DNA from: an uncultured Rhodopila sp.
GTDB lineage: Bacteria > Pseudomonadota > Alphaproteobacteria > Acetobacterales > Acetobacteraceae
Length of the DNA stretch: 64,000 nt
NCBI RefSeq assembly: GCF_903915725.1
Contig: NZ_CAIWTY010000075.1
Location: forward strand, 186,001 to 250,000
Reading direction: 5' to 3'
This document shows positions 42,602 through 51,840 of this stretch, piece after piece. The notes below the pieces were generated by a model, which worked only from the letters and a program-made list of their open reading frames with translations, had not been told where the DNA came from and did not search any database. Position 1 is the first letter of the stretch. Each line of letters begins with the position of its first letter. The position numbers and the translations under genes are program-made.

Positions 42602-45055
42602 GTGACCGCTTTGCCGGAAATGCCTATCGCCGATGCGGCAATGCGCACCGACTACATCGAACGGCCTGAGCCCCTGGCGTCCGGCGGCGAGGTGACATTT
42701 GGGCAGGGATCCGAGCGACCCGATGTTCAGCTGCAGTTCAGGCATCGCACCCTCTCTGCCACTGTCCGGAATTATCATTTGAACGACGTCCACCTCGATA
42801 CCGGCGCAATGACCCTTATCAAGGACGGATGCAAATTAAAGGAAACACATTACCTGGTTCCAGGCGAACATTACGACCGGGCTTGTGTTATCGAGAATCG
42901 GGTCATCAGACTCGATCGAGGCATGAATTATATAATGGCCAGAGCCTTTAATAATTATTACCACTGGATGGTTCAGGCAGTTCCCGCAATAGACTGGTCG
43001 CTGCGAAACCTGCCGGCGGCCAGCTTCGCCCTTTTGACGGGCCGTCTCACCAAATGGCAGGCTGAAACTCTGGCGATCCTGGGGCATGATCGGGTGGCGC
43101 GCATCGCGCTTAATCCCCAAAGCCACTATTTCGTTCCCGATCTCGATTACAGTGAATTCCAGAACGGCAGCACAGCGTTTGAGATCTCACTCTCCGCACA
43201 GTCAACATATCGACGCCTGGCCGCATCCGCGATCGATTCATCTCGCGCTGAATCCGACATCATCTATCTCGCACGAACCGACACGACCAACAGGATGGTT
43301 GAAAACGAAAAAGATATCATTGCCTTGGTTGAGTCCGAAGGCGTTCAAGCGGTCGTTCCGGGAGGTCTATCTGTAGAGCGGCAGATCAATCTGTTTGGCA
43401 AGGCGGATGCCGTCCTCGGCCCCCATGGCGCCGGAATGACAAATGTGATCTTCTGTCGCCCCGGATCCGTTTTCTATGAAATGGCGGCGGCGCACTATCT
43501 AAATCCCTGTTTCGCGCGCCTCGCTCAATCCGCGGGCTTGAAATATACAATCGACTTATTTGACAATCGCACCGGCGATCACGGCGATCACGGCGATCAC
43601 GGCGATGACGTGCATTCCCGAAACTGGACGATCGATCCTGATGTCGTCCGTCGGCGTATCCGAGAGATCAAGGCGCATGTCGTGTCGCTGCGCTCCGGTC
43701 CGGTGTTTGTGAGCGAGACGGGATCCATCGAAGGCCTGAGTCCGAGTTCGCCCGCGCCAGTCACACAGGCGATCGAGGTCGACCGCGCGCCAAAGCCAGC
43801 CCGGCCAGGCCCGGAGCCTGCGCCTGTGACGGCCACCGCAGGACCCGGAGATCCATCCGTCCGGCGGGTGGCCGAAGCCGCCGCCGAGATTGTTACCTTC
43901 GAGCGCGCCACGGATCATCGCGGACAGGGGAGTATACAGTTGGGTGGGACCCTGTCGCGCCACCAGCATGCGGCAGCCTTCGCCGCGGTGGCTGTCACCG
44001 AAACCGTGCAGAGCCACATCATTGAGAATGCGTTACTGGACGCCGACACGATGCTCCTGCTTCAGGACGGGCGGGTCATCCTGGAGACGGTCCATTACTT
44101 CCAGCGGGATGAAGGCGTTAGCACCGGGCTGGAAATGCAGGTCAGCCTGGCGGACGGCGAAGACGTCATCATCGGCTATAACAATGCCCACCGGAACTAT
44201 CAGCACTGGCTGACGGAGTGCCTCCCCGCCATCGACTGGTCGCTGCGCCGGCAACGAATACGCCCGGTTCGCCTGCTGCTGCCAGCCCTGGAACAATGGC
44301 AGGGCGACCTCCTGCGGCTGCTCAGACACGACACGGTCCCGCGGCTGATCCCCGCAGCCTCCACACGCTATCGTCTGCCCCGCGTCGAGTATGCCGATTT
44401 CCTCACCGGCCGGACGAGCTTCGGCATCTGCATGAGCGCCCGCGATACCGCACGGCGCATTCTTGCTGCCGTGCCCGTTGCCGCCTCGCCGCACAGGGTG
44501 CTTTATGTGCCGTGCATGAACCCGCATTACGGGTCGATCCGCAACGAAGCCGAACTGGCCGATCGGCTTCGGCAACGCGGCGTCCACGTGGTCGACTGGA
44601 ACGGCCTCGGCACGGCCGCCCGCATCAATCTCTTTCGCCACGCGGATGCGGTGATCGGACCCACCGGCGAGGGCTTGGCCGACATCCTGTTTTGCAAGCC
44701 CGGAACTTTGCTTTGGGAATGGATGCCGCAGCATCACCTGAACGTCGCGTTCAACCGCCTGGCGCAAGCGGCCGGGGTTGACTACAGGGGAGACCTGTTC
44801 GAGAGCGCCGCCGACGCGGACATCGCCGGGTTGTGGGATGTTGATAGCGCGGTGCTCGATCGCGGCCTGGCTGAGATTTTCGAGCGCCTCGCGGCCCCGA
44901 TGAAGACCGAGGTGACCGCCGAGCAGCATCGGCCCATACCTGTGATGGAGCTTCCAAGCCAGCCGCGGCCGGACGTGCCGGCGATCGCTGCCTCCGGGAA
45001 GCCGGCGAGAACAAAGCGGTTCGCGTGGCTGAGGAAACTGTTTCAGCGGAAATAG
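42602..45055 (+). CDS. Double-domain GT61 family glycosyltransferase
   Basis: 817 residues, GTG start. Two GT61 (DUF563)-type domains in tandem. First: NYIMARAFNNYYHWMVQAVP at about 118-137, then DAVLGPHGAGMTNVIFCRPG with the typical GPHGAGMTN. Second: DVIIGYNNAHRNYQHWLTEC, then DAVIGPTGEGLADILFCKPG, where the HGAG motif is changed to TGEG. Linked by a Pro/Ala-rich stretch after a GDHGDHGDHGDD run (DNA repeat near 43573-43611). GT61 enzymes add sugars (often xylose or other residues) to surface glycans or proteins. The second domain may be catalytically different. No gene cluster for surface glycan is adjacent. Confidence 0.78.
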   Translation: MTALPEMPIADAAMRTDYIERPEPLASGGEVTFGQGSERPDVQLQFRHRTLSATVRNYHLNDVHLDTGAMTLIKDGCKLKETHYLVPGEHYDRACVIENRVIRLDRGMNYIMARAFNNYYHWMVQAVPAIDWSLRNLPAASFALLTGRLTKWQAETLAILGHDRVARIALNPQSHYFVPDLDYSEFQNGSTAFEISLSAQSTYRRLAASAIDSSRAESDIIYLARTDTTNRMVENEKDIIALVESEGVQAVVPGGLSVERQINLFGKADAVLGPHGAGMTNVIFCRPGSVFYEMAAAHYLNPCFARLAQSAGLKYTIDLFDNRTGDHGDHGDHGDDVHSRNWTIDPDVVRRRIREIKAHVVSLRSGPVFVSETGSIEGLSPSSPAPVTQAIEVDRAPKPARPGPEPAPVTATAGPGDPSVRRVAEAAAEIVTFERATDHRGQGSIQLGGTLSRHQHAAAFAAVAVTETVQSHIIENALLDADTMLLLQDGRVILETVHYFQRDEGVSTGLEMQVSLADGEDVIIGYNNAHRNYQHWLTECLPAIDWSLRRQRIRPVRLLLPALEQWQGDLLRLLRHDTVPRLIPAASTRYRLPRVEYADFLTGRTSFGICMSARDTARRILAAVPVAASPHRVLYVPCMNPHYGSIRNEAELADRLRQRGVHVVDWNGLGTAARINLFRHADAVIGPTGEGLADILFCKPGTLLWEWMPQHHLNVAFNRLAQAAGVDYRGDLFESAADADIAGLWDVDSAVLDRGLAEIFERLAAPMKTEVTAEQHRPIPVMELPSQPRPDVPAIAASGKPARTKRFAWLRKLFQRK

Positions 45056-45394
45056 AACGGTGGCGACAAACCCGCAGGATCATGTCTTGCCGCACTCGGA
45101 TCAATCGCGGCTCCACCGCGGTCATCAAGTCAGGGAACACGGCGTTGCGACCGCGATTGGCGCAAAAACCAGCCTGCCACGCCTGCGGCGTTTGCAGCCA
45201 AATGATTGTGCCCTCGATCCGGCCTGTTGCAGAACCGGCCCATTGGCGCTTACCTTGCCGCGGGGACGTGCGAACAGGCCGCTCATGGGGGGAACGCCGG
45301 CATCGGGCTGCGCCCCGGGCCTTGATCTCGCTTCGCCGCGTGAAGGAACGTTTGCCAGTCGCCATGGCAGAGCAACCAAAGAAGGGTGCAACTC
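45056..45394. other. Intergenic region after the GT61 gene
   Basis: 339 bp. No supported gene, repeat or recognisable site. Short open frames on both strands have no RBS or domain pattern. The next gene's RBS-like GAAGGG is at 45381-45386. Confidence 0.45.
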
Positions 45395-45985
45395 ATGAGT
45401 GCCTCCACCGCTGACGGCCTGATTGGTTCCTCGACCTCCGGGCCTCCTCCCATTCGCCGCCGCCGCGGAGTCGGCGGTTTTCTGCTCGTCGATTCTCCAT
45501 ACATTCTCATGCTGCTGGCAGCGCTCGGCGGCGTTTCCTGGCGCGCGTTCTACGGGCAGCCGATCCTTGCCTACTGGAAAATCCTGCTCGTCGCCTTCGC
45601 CGCGCTGTCCATCTGGGCCGGCCTGGCGCGTGCCAGGACGTCAAACCAGGTCTACGCCCTGGTCTGGACGCAGGCCTTTCACTGGGCGGCCTTCTACGCG
45701 GCGTTGATGGTGCTGTCCGCGGGTTCGGTCCGCGCCGAGCTCGACGACAATGCCATTTCGGATCTCACTCTGACTGTGCTCGCGCTGGCCGTTTTCCTTG
45801 CCGGCGTGCATGGCCGAGCGTGGCGCCTGTGCGTCGTCGGGCTGGTGCTGGGCGCCGCCGTTCCGGCAGTGACCTGGATCCAGACGTCGTCAACGCTGAT
45901 CAGCTTCTTCGGCGTGGTGTTCGTCGTGGTGGTGCTGGCGTTCTTCCTGTTGCGTGGCCGCACCGCGGTCCGCGGCGCGGCTTAG
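45395..45985 (+). CDS. Small multi-pass membrane protein, unknown function
   Basis: 196 residues from ATG 45395 with GAAGGG 8 bp before; an in-frame GTG at 45386 is less likely. The Ser/Pro/Arg-rich N-terminus (SGPPPIRRRRG) would face the cytoplasm, followed by about five membrane segments, among them YILMLLAALGGVSWRAFYG, WKILLVAFAALSIWAGLA, QAFHWAAFYAALMVLSAGSV and VVFVVVVLAFFLLRGR. No family recognised. It ends before a strong terminator, so it is a single-gene unit or end of a transcript. Confidence 0.65.
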   Translation: MSASTADGLIGSSTSGPPPIRRRRGVGGFLLVDSPYILMLLAALGGVSWRAFYGQPILAYWKILLVAFAALSIWAGLARARTSNQVYALVWTQAFHWAAFYAALMVLSAGSVRAELDDNAISDLTLTVLALAVFLAGVHGRAWRLCVVGLVLGAAVPAVTWIQTSSTLISFFGVVFVVVVLAFFLLRGRTAVRGAA

Positions 45986-45992
45986 CGGATCG

Positions 45993-46034
45993 GGCGGCGG
46001 CCGGGTGCCCCCGGCCGCCGCCAGCTTTTCGTTT
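45993..46034 (+). terminator. Strong intrinsic terminator
   Basis: A perfect 13 bp GC-rich stem (GGCGGCGGCCGGG, 45993-46005, with its complement 46010-46022) and 4 nt loop TGCC, followed by AGCTTTTCGTTT. It begins 8 bp after the membrane protein stop and isolates it from the restriction-modification genes. Confidence 0.88.
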
Positions 46035-46088
46035 GGTGCGGCTCGAAGGCTTGCGCTAGAGCGGAACATCTCGTGATCTGAGGGTTCG

Positions 46089-46961
46089 ATGCGCCGGCCG
46101 CTGTCGCCAATCTATCTGGATGCTGCCGAGGTTGCATCGCTTCCCAGGGCGTTGCTTCGAAGCGGGCGCAAGCGCATCGCGTTCGGATGGTACGGCGGGA
46201 AGTTCAACCACCTCGAATGGCTCCTGCCGCTGCTGCCGGAAGCGCATCACTATTGCGAGCCTTATGCCGGGTCGGGCGCTGTACTGCTCAATCGCGCTCC
46301 GGCGCCGGTCGAAACCTACAACGACGTTGACGGCGAGGTGGTTAATTTCTTCCGCGTTCTCAGGGACCAAGGCGACGAACTCCAACGCGCCATCGCGCTG
46401 ACCCCGTTTTCCCGCGAAGAATTCCATCGTGCGATCACCGGAAGCAGGCTCGGCATCGACGATCTGGAACGGGCCCGGCGGTTCTTTGTGCTGGCACGGC
46501 AGACCCGGACCGGCCTGGCGCAGAGCGCCACGCTGGGCCGCTGGGCGAACTGCAAGGAAACCAGCCGGGCCGGGATGTCCGGCGTGGTGTCCCGCTGGCT
46601 CGGCGGCGTCGAGGGGCTGAGCGATATCGCCAGCAGGCTCATCCGCGTGCAGATCGAAAACCGGCCCGCGCTGGATATCATCCGTCTCTATGACGGAGAT
46701 GGAACGCTATTTTACTGCGATCCGCCCTATCTGCACGACACCCGTGGCGACAGCGCGGCCTATGGCTATGAGATGATCGAGAGCGAACACATCGACCTCG
46801 CCGGGGCGCTGAACCGCTGCCGCGGGCAGGTGGCGATATCCGGGTACCGGAATGGCCTGATGGACCGCCTGTATAAGGATTGGCGCCGCTTCGACGCTCC
46901 GCTGAAGCAGTGTCACTCGATCAAGAAGACACGCCAGGAATGCGTCTGGATGAACTACTGA
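46089..46961 (+). CDS. DNA adenine N6-methyltransferase (D12 class)
   Basis: 290 residues. Motif order is that of Dam-like alpha-type MTases: FGWYGGKF at 32-39 (region X), CEPYAGSGAVLLNR at 56-69 (motif I, SAM binding), and YCDPPYLHDTRG at 209-220 (motif IV DPPY, adenine N6 activity). The C-terminal QVAISGYRNGLMDRLYKDW has the usual motif VI-VIII signs. The SacI-family nuclease starts 7 bp downstream, so this is the modification partner of a type II system. The target sequence cannot be read from the protein. Confidence 0.93.
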   Translation: MRRPLSPIYLDAAEVASLPRALLRSGRKRIAFGWYGGKFNHLEWLLPLLPEAHHYCEPYAGSGAVLLNRAPAPVETYNDVDGEVVNFFRVLRDQGDELQRAIALTPFSREEFHRAITGSRLGIDDLERARRFFVLARQTRTGLAQSATLGRWANCKETSRAGMSGVVSRWLGGVEGLSDIASRLIRVQIENRPALDIIRLYDGDGTLFYCDPPYLHDTRGDSAAYGYEMIESEHIDLAGALNRCRGQVAISGYRNGLMDRLYKDWRRFDAPLKQCHSIKKTRQECVWMNY

Positions 46962-46968
46962 GGACGCG

Positions 46969-48057
46969 ATGGCGAAGGCCGGACGACCGCTGCCGCGGCC
47001 CGATCGCGCGGCGGCGGCCCTGAAACTGGATGAACTGTGGGAGGCCGTTCTCAATCAGGAAGGCGGCGACTGCCCGCCCGAAATCGCCCGTCTGGTCAAT
47101 AGCGGCCAAACCGCGATCCGCTTTTGTCTTCCAACACAACTGTTAGGTAAACTGGCCGATCCCGACTTGGATGCGATGTGTTTGCAGAAGGGCGACGGCG
47201 AGGCGGGACGGTGGGACCCTCGGGGTTTCGCAACGAAGGTCATCGTACCCTGGAACCGCGATAACCAATCTGTTCTCGGACCCAGCGGCGACCCGTATGT
47301 CAGCAACCCTTTGCGGCGGCCTCGGGTTGACGCCGGACTGGACCAGATGGACGACCGGGAACAGTGGGAGACCTTGTGCCGGCTATTACGCGAGGTCGAA
47401 GAAACTAACGATCCGGGGCATACCGAACAGGTTTTCACCCGGGTGCTGACGGCAATCCGTGATCGCCTGCGCGAACTGACATTCACCTATGTCGTGCCGT
47501 CGCGCGTTAGCCTGCGGCAGGCGATGGAGCTGGTGCGCATTTACGTCAGCCAACGCAGCGGCGGCGATCGCGGATTGGCCATCGCCGCGGCGTTGTTCGA
47601 AACCACTCGAAAGCACTTGGGTCTCTATCGGGAAATCCGCCGCAACGTCATCAACGCCGCCGATGCTGCGACCAATTCAGCGGCCGACTTGGAATGCATC
47701 AGCGCCGATGGAACCGTAAAACTCGCCGTCGAAGTCAAGGAGCGCCGCGTTGGCGGGGCGGATGTCCAGGATATGGTGGCCAAAGCGCGGCTTCACGGCA
47801 TCACGGAGTTTCTGATTTGCGCCGACGGGATTTTGTCGGCCGAGCAGGAGGCTGTCGAAAGAATCTTCGCAGTCGCGTGGGCCTCAGGCACCAATCTGTA
47901 TCACCTTACCATGGCTGACCTGATGCGGACCGCGCTGCCGCTGATGGGCGAGGAAAGCATTCGGGACTTTGTCGCCGAGGTTGGTCGGCAGCTCGACACG
48001 TTCGGCACCCAGCCGAGGCACCGGCAGGCATGGAAGACCTTGCTGGACCAGCTTTAG
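46969..48057 (+). CDS. SacI-family type II restriction endonuclease
   Basis: 362 residues. The conserved IVPWNRDNQSVLGPSGDPYV then SNPLRRPRVDAG at 92-123 is the hallmark of the SacI family, whose founder cuts GAGCTC. A PD-(D/E)xK-type nuclease core is seen at ADLECISADGT and LAVEVKERR (Asp240, Glu242, Glu256, Lys258). The LRELTFTYVVPSRVSLRQAM region is also family-like. It follows the adenine MTase by 7 bp. A GAGCTC specificity here is only a guess; GAGCTC does occur in the window (for example near 37177 and 45738). Confidence 0.88.
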   Translation: MAKAGRPLPRPDRAAAALKLDELWEAVLNQEGGDCPPEIARLVNSGQTAIRFCLPTQLLGKLADPDLDAMCLQKGDGEAGRWDPRGFATKVIVPWNRDNQSVLGPSGDPYVSNPLRRPRVDAGLDQMDDREQWETLCRLLREVEETNDPGHTEQVFTRVLTAIRDRLRELTFTYVVPSRVSLRQAMELVRIYVSQRSGGDRGLAIAAALFETTRKHLGLYREIRRNVINAADAATNSAADLECISADGTVKLAVEVKERRVGGADVQDMVAKARLHGITEFLICADGILSAEQEAVERIFAVAWASGTNLYHLTMADLMRTALPLMGEESIRDFVAEVGRQLDTFGTQPRHRQAWKTLLDQL

Positions 48058-48100
48058 ATTTGTTGCCAACACCATCAACCCACCGGCGGAAGGGCCCGAA

Positions 48101-49750
48101 ATGCCATCGCTCTGGCCAGCCGAACTGAACGGGTTGCCGCGGGATGCGCTGGCGGGACTCCTCCTCGCCGCGATCGCCATTCCCGAGCAGCTCGCCACCG
48201 CCCGCCTCGCCGGCATGCCGCCGGAGGCCGGTTTGTTCACCTTCGCCGCCGGGGCCATCGGCTTTGCTCTGTTTGGCACCAACCGCTTTCTGTCCGCCGG
48301 CGCGGATTCCACCATCGCGCCGATATTCGCCGGCGGGTTGGCCGCGCTGGCAGCGGCGGGGTCGCCCCGTTACGCCGCGCTCGCCGGCCTGTTATCCATT
48401 ATGGTCGGGGCCGTGCTGATCTGTTCGGCTGCGCTGCGCGCCGGGTGGGTCGCCGATTTGCTGTCGATCCCCGTTACGACCGGCTTCATGGCCGGGATCG
48501 CGATCCACATCATCATCGGCCAATTGCCATCCGTGCTCGGCGTCCCCGACGCGCACGGGACGCTGGCCTCGCAGTGTCTCCAGGTGTGGCGCCATCTGCC
48601 GGAGACGAACCTCTATGCCCTCGGTATCGGCTGCTTCGTCCTAGCCGTCACCCAGGCTACCGAGCGGGTGTCGAAGCGTCTGCCCGGAGCGTTGCTGGCG
48701 CTGGCCGTCGTGGCGGGGGCGACCGCCGCGCTGCATCTGGAAAAGCACGGCGTCGGCGTCCTCGGGGTTTTGCCGGCGACCGTGCCGCGCATCGCGCTGC
48801 CGGCGGCACCGCTCGATGATGTGCTGCGCATGTCGCCGCTGGCGCTGATCGTGGCGCTGGTCTGCATGATGCAGACGGCCGCGGTGCTGCGCGCCTATCC
48901 CTCGCACCCGGACGGCCCGCGCCACGTGTCGCGCGACTTCGGCGGCATCGGGGTGGGGTGCATCCTGTCCGGCCTGATTGGCGGCTTCGCGGTCAATGCC
49001 AGCCCGCCGCGCACCGCCGTGGTGGTCTCGGCCGGCGGAGGCTCCCGCGCGGTGTCGCTGGTTGCGGTGGTGCTCGCCGCGGCGCTGCTGTTCGGCGGCG
49101 GCGAGCTTCTGGCCGCCGTGCCGCACGCTGCACTGGGCGGTATCCTGATCGCCGTCGCCCTGCGCATTTTCCGGCTGAACGAGATGGTTGGTATCGCCCG
49201 CCGCGGCGGCTCCGAAATCTGGCTGGTGGCGGCCAGCACCCTGCTGGTGGTGGGCCTGCCGATAGAAACCGGCATGCTCGCCAGCATCGTGCTGTCGCTG
49301 CTGAACAGCTTCTATGCGGTCGCCCGGCCGCTTTGCGAGGAACTGGCCCGCGCCCCCGGCACCACCATCTGGTGGCCGCCGCAGGGCGAGCCCGGGGAGC
49401 ATGAGCCCGGCCTTCTTGTGTTCGCCCCCGCCGCGCCGCTGAATTTCACCAATGCCTCGTTCGTGCGCGGACAGCTCGCCGCCACGATCGAGCGGGCCCG
49501 GACCCCGGTGCGGATGGTGGTGATCGAGGCCAGCGGGGTCACGGACATCGACTACACCGGGGCGGCCGTGCTCCGGCAGATGGTGGAGGCGCTGCGGGCG
49601 AAGGGCATTCAGGTCGCGCTGGCCCGCCTGTCGGCCGAGCGGGCCTACGAACAGGCGGTGCGGACGGGGGTGTTGGAGGCGTTCGGGCCGAAGCGGGTGT
49701 TCCGCTCGGTGGAGGATGCCGTGCGGTCGTTCAAGGCGTCGTCCGGCTGA
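48101..49750 (+). CDS. SulP family anion transporter with STAS domain
   Basis: 549 residues from ATG 48101; the open frame upstream overlaps the nuclease gene. SulP/SLC26 proteins carry sulfate, bicarbonate or other anions across the inner membrane. The N-terminal part has LPRDALAGLLLAAIAIPEQL, the family segment GLFTFAAGAIGFALFGTNRF and about 12 membrane segments, with FGGIGVGCILSGLIGGFAVN. The C-terminal STAS domain starts near LLVFAPAAPLNFTNASF and includes VVIEASGVTDIDYTGAAVLR. The substrate is not determined. No carbonic anhydrase is adjacent. Confidence 0.92.
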   Translation: MPSLWPAELNGLPRDALAGLLLAAIAIPEQLATARLAGMPPEAGLFTFAAGAIGFALFGTNRFLSAGADSTIAPIFAGGLAALAAAGSPRYAALAGLLSIMVGAVLICSAALRAGWVADLLSIPVTTGFMAGIAIHIIIGQLPSVLGVPDAHGTLASQCLQVWRHLPETNLYALGIGCFVLAVTQATERVSKRLPGALLALAVVAGATAALHLEKHGVGVLGVLPATVPRIALPAAPLDDVLRMSPLALIVALVCMMQTAAVLRAYPSHPDGPRHVSRDFGGIGVGCILSGLIGGFAVNASPPRTAVVVSAGGGSRAVSLVAVVLAAALLFGGGELLAAVPHAALGGILIAVALRIFRLNEMVGIARRGGSEIWLVAASTLLVVGLPIETGMLASIVLSLLNSFYAVARPLCEELARAPGTTIWWPPQGEPGEHEPGLLVFAPAAPLNFTNASFVRGQLAATIERARTPVRMVVIEASGVTDIDYTGAAVLRQMVEALRAKGIQVALARLSAERAYEQAVRTGVLEAFGPKRVFRSVEDAVRSFKASSG

Positions 49751-49816
49751 CCCGGGCGGATTGTCGCAATGGTCGCAATCCTGTCGCATACCGGACGTGT
49801 CGGTTTTTGGGATGCA

Positions 49817-49844
49817 TTGTCTAGTACATTGAATTTGTTATATT
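49817..49844 (+). promoter_or_regulatory. Candidate sigma-70 promoter for the ferritin-like gene
   Basis: TTGTCT (49817-49822) and TATATT (49839-49844) are separated by 16 bp in an AT-rich stretch unlike the GC-rich surroundings. They lie about 107-134 bp before the ATG of the ferritin-like gene. Confidence 0.5.
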
Positions 49845-49950
49845 CATGCGCTGGCACCGTTGTTGCTGCGCTTATCGTCAAACTGTCGCTCGGCACCAAC
49901 CGGCCGCGCTTTGCGCTGGCCGCCGGGCAGCGTGAGAGGAGCCACCGGTC

Positions 49951-50430
49951 ATGCAATCCGTTGAAGAATTTCTGGCCTACGCCGTCGCCCTGGAACGCGA
50001 GGCGGCGGATCGTTTCGCGCAACTCGCCGACGCCATGGCGTCCTACGGCAACCGGGAGGTCGGCTCCTTGTTCCGCCGCCTGTCCGATTACTCGCGGATG
50101 CACCTCGCCGATGCGCAGGCCCGCTCAGGCTTCCGCGAGATCCCCGACATTAAGCCCGGGGATTTCGAATGGCCGGACCTGGAAAGCCCGGAAACCGCGG
50201 CGATCTGGGCGGTCGATCCGTTCATCGGCCGCGAGCAGGCGCTGGAGATCGCGCTGGAGGCAGAAGCCGCCGGGCAGGCCTTCTATCAGAACGTGCACGA
50301 CACCACGGATGATCCCGAGATCAAGGTGCTGGCGAAGGAATTCGCCGACGAGGAAAGCGGCCACGTCGCGGAGCTGCACAAATGGATCGCCGCGCACAAG
50401 GCCGGCCTCAAGCAGCCGGCCGACGCCTGA
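49951..50430 (+). CDS. Ferritin-like/rubrerythrin-type di-iron protein
   Basis: 159 residues; GTGAGAGGAGC upstream of the ATG gives a fair RBS. Four-helix ferritin-like protein: EREAADRFAQLADAM, SDYSRMHLADAQARSG, EIALEAEAAGQAFYQNVHD and EFADEESGHVAELHKWIA supply the Glu and His ligands of a di-iron site (E-x-H pattern in helices 2 and 4). No rubredoxin domain is present, so it is a short rubrerythrin-like protein with likely peroxide or iron-handling role. A promoter-like sequence is upstream. The exosortase gene ends 12 bp downstream on the other strand. Confidence 0.86.
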   Translation: MQSVEEFLAYAVALEREAADRFAQLADAMASYGNREVGSLFRRLSDYSRMHLADAQARSGFREIPDIKPGDFEWPDLESPETAAIWAVDPFIGREQALEIALEAEAAGQAFYQNVHDTTDDPEIKVLAKEFADEESGHVAELHKWIAAHKAGLKQPADA

Positions 50431-50442
50431 AGGCGGCGGCAA

Positions 50443-51840
50443 TCACGGTAAAGCCGCCAGAGCCGTCCACGCGTCGGCTCCGGGCGGTGCACATGCGCCC
50501 TGTCCGCCCGGTGCCGGAGCGATCGCCAGAATCGGCATCACCCGGTCCCTCGGGCCGCCGAGCCGGGCGATGGCGGCGGCCAGGGTGACCCTCCATGCCT
50601 GCCGGCCAATGGGCGGGTCCTGATACAGTACCCCGGCCTCCAGCCAGCGCATGTCGCCGCCCAGTGCCAGACGCAGCATCGATGCCGCCTCCGGCGCGCG
50701 CGGGGCCAGCGCCACCGCCAGCGCACCGGGGCAGCCGGAGCGGGAGAAATATTGGATCATATTGGCGCCATCCAGCGTCAGTCCCTGCCGCCTCGCCGGC
50801 TGCCAGCCCCGATCCGCCAGGAATGCCAGGACCGCGACCTGTGCCTGCTTCTCCCGCGGCTGCATCGGCTGTTCGGCGATCCGCGCCGCTTTGATCCCCA
50901 GGCCGATGAGCAGCAGGCCGAGCAGCGCCGAGGCCCAAAGCCGTCCCGCCGGCACGGCGCGAACCGTCACCGGGTCCGGGATCGTCATGCCGTGTGTCAG
51001 GCGGCCCGCAATGACCAGGGGCATGGCGATGACCAGCGCATCGAAAACCATCTCCCCGTACGGGCCGTGGCCGATGCGGTAAAACTCGGCTGAAACGGCG
51101 AGGAAGCACAGGCGCAGCAGATTCGCCGCGGTGTACAGCACCGCCAGCCCCAGCGCGGCGCGCCCGAAGCGGGGCGGCAGTCGCCCGTCGCGCAGCGACA
51201 GCGCCGCCAATGCCAGCAGGACCAGCGGCAGGCCGTAGGCCGTCGAGCAACCCGCCAGGATGACGATCCGGTGGCCGCCGGGCACACCCAGCACGTTGCC
51301 AACCCGCTCGATTCCAGGAAGCACCGCGTGCAACAGGTTCTGCGTCAGGATGGCATCGGCCCGCAGCGGCCAATCGCCGGCAATCTGCTCGTCCAGCACG
51401 CCCCACAGGCCGTACGCGCCCAATCCCGCGAACAGCAGCGCTGATGAACGCATCTGTCCGCCGGTGCCGGCCGCGACCCACAGCGCGAACAGTACCAGTG
51501 AGCCGTGCGCGGCAAGGCTGCTCGGCACCAGCAACAGGAGGACGAAGCCGAGTGCGGGAAGGCCGAGCCGTTCCGTTGCCCCGCCTCGGTATAGGCCGAT
51601 GGCGGCGATGCCGGCGATCATCAGCTCCATCGGGCTGACGCCGAAGGCCTGCGCCAGATCACTGTCCGCGCTGTCGCGCAACGACCACGCGAGGCCGGCG
51701 GCGATGCCATGCAGCCATCCGCCGATGAGCAGCAGCGCTGTGACGGTCAGGCGGCCGGGCAGCGGGGAACTGGCGCAGCCGGCCGCCATGCCGCCGCGAA
51801 TGGCCGGTGGGGTGGCTGAGCGGAAAAACCGGGTGGTCAT
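50443..51840 (-). CDS. Exosortase/archaeosortase family transpeptidase with C-terminal extension
   Basis: 465 residues. Exosortases are membrane Cys transpeptidases that process PEP-CTERM-type surface proteins. About eight membrane segments in the first 310 residues. The Cys-Arg-His triad is seen: Cys198 in VILAGCSTAYGLPLVLL, Arg243 in ANLLRLCFLAVS and His258 in YRIGHGPYGEM. A soluble tail of about 150 residues (DRGWQPARRQGLTLDG, NMIQYFSRSGCPGALAVALA) follows, where many exosortases have a separate EpsI protein; I cannot firmly call it EpsI. A choice-of-anchor A protein with a sorting-type C-terminus lies divergently upstream. The gene overlaps no neighbour. Confidence 0.88.
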   Translation of the reverse strand: MTTRFFRSATPPAIRGGMAAGCASSPLPGRLTVTALLLIGGWLHGIAAGLAWSLRDSADSDLAQAFGVSPMELMIAGIAAIGLYRGGATERLGLPALGFVLLLLVPSSLAAHGSLVLFALWVAAGTGGQMRSSALLFAGLGAYGLWGVLDEQIAGDWPLRADAILTQNLLHAVLPGIERVGNVLGVPGGHRIVILAGCSTAYGLPLVLLALAALSLRDGRLPPRFGRAALGLAVLYTAANLLRLCFLAVSAEFYRIGHGPYGEMVFDALVIAMPLVIAGRLTHGMTIPDPVTVRAVPAGRLWASALLGLLLIGLGIKAARIAEQPMQPREKQAQVAVLAFLADRGWQPARRQGLTLDGANMIQYFSRSGCPGALAVALAPRAPEAASMLRLALGGDMRWLEAGVLYQDPPIGRQAWRVTLAAAIARLGGPRDRVMPILAIAPAPGGQGACAPPGADAWTALAALP

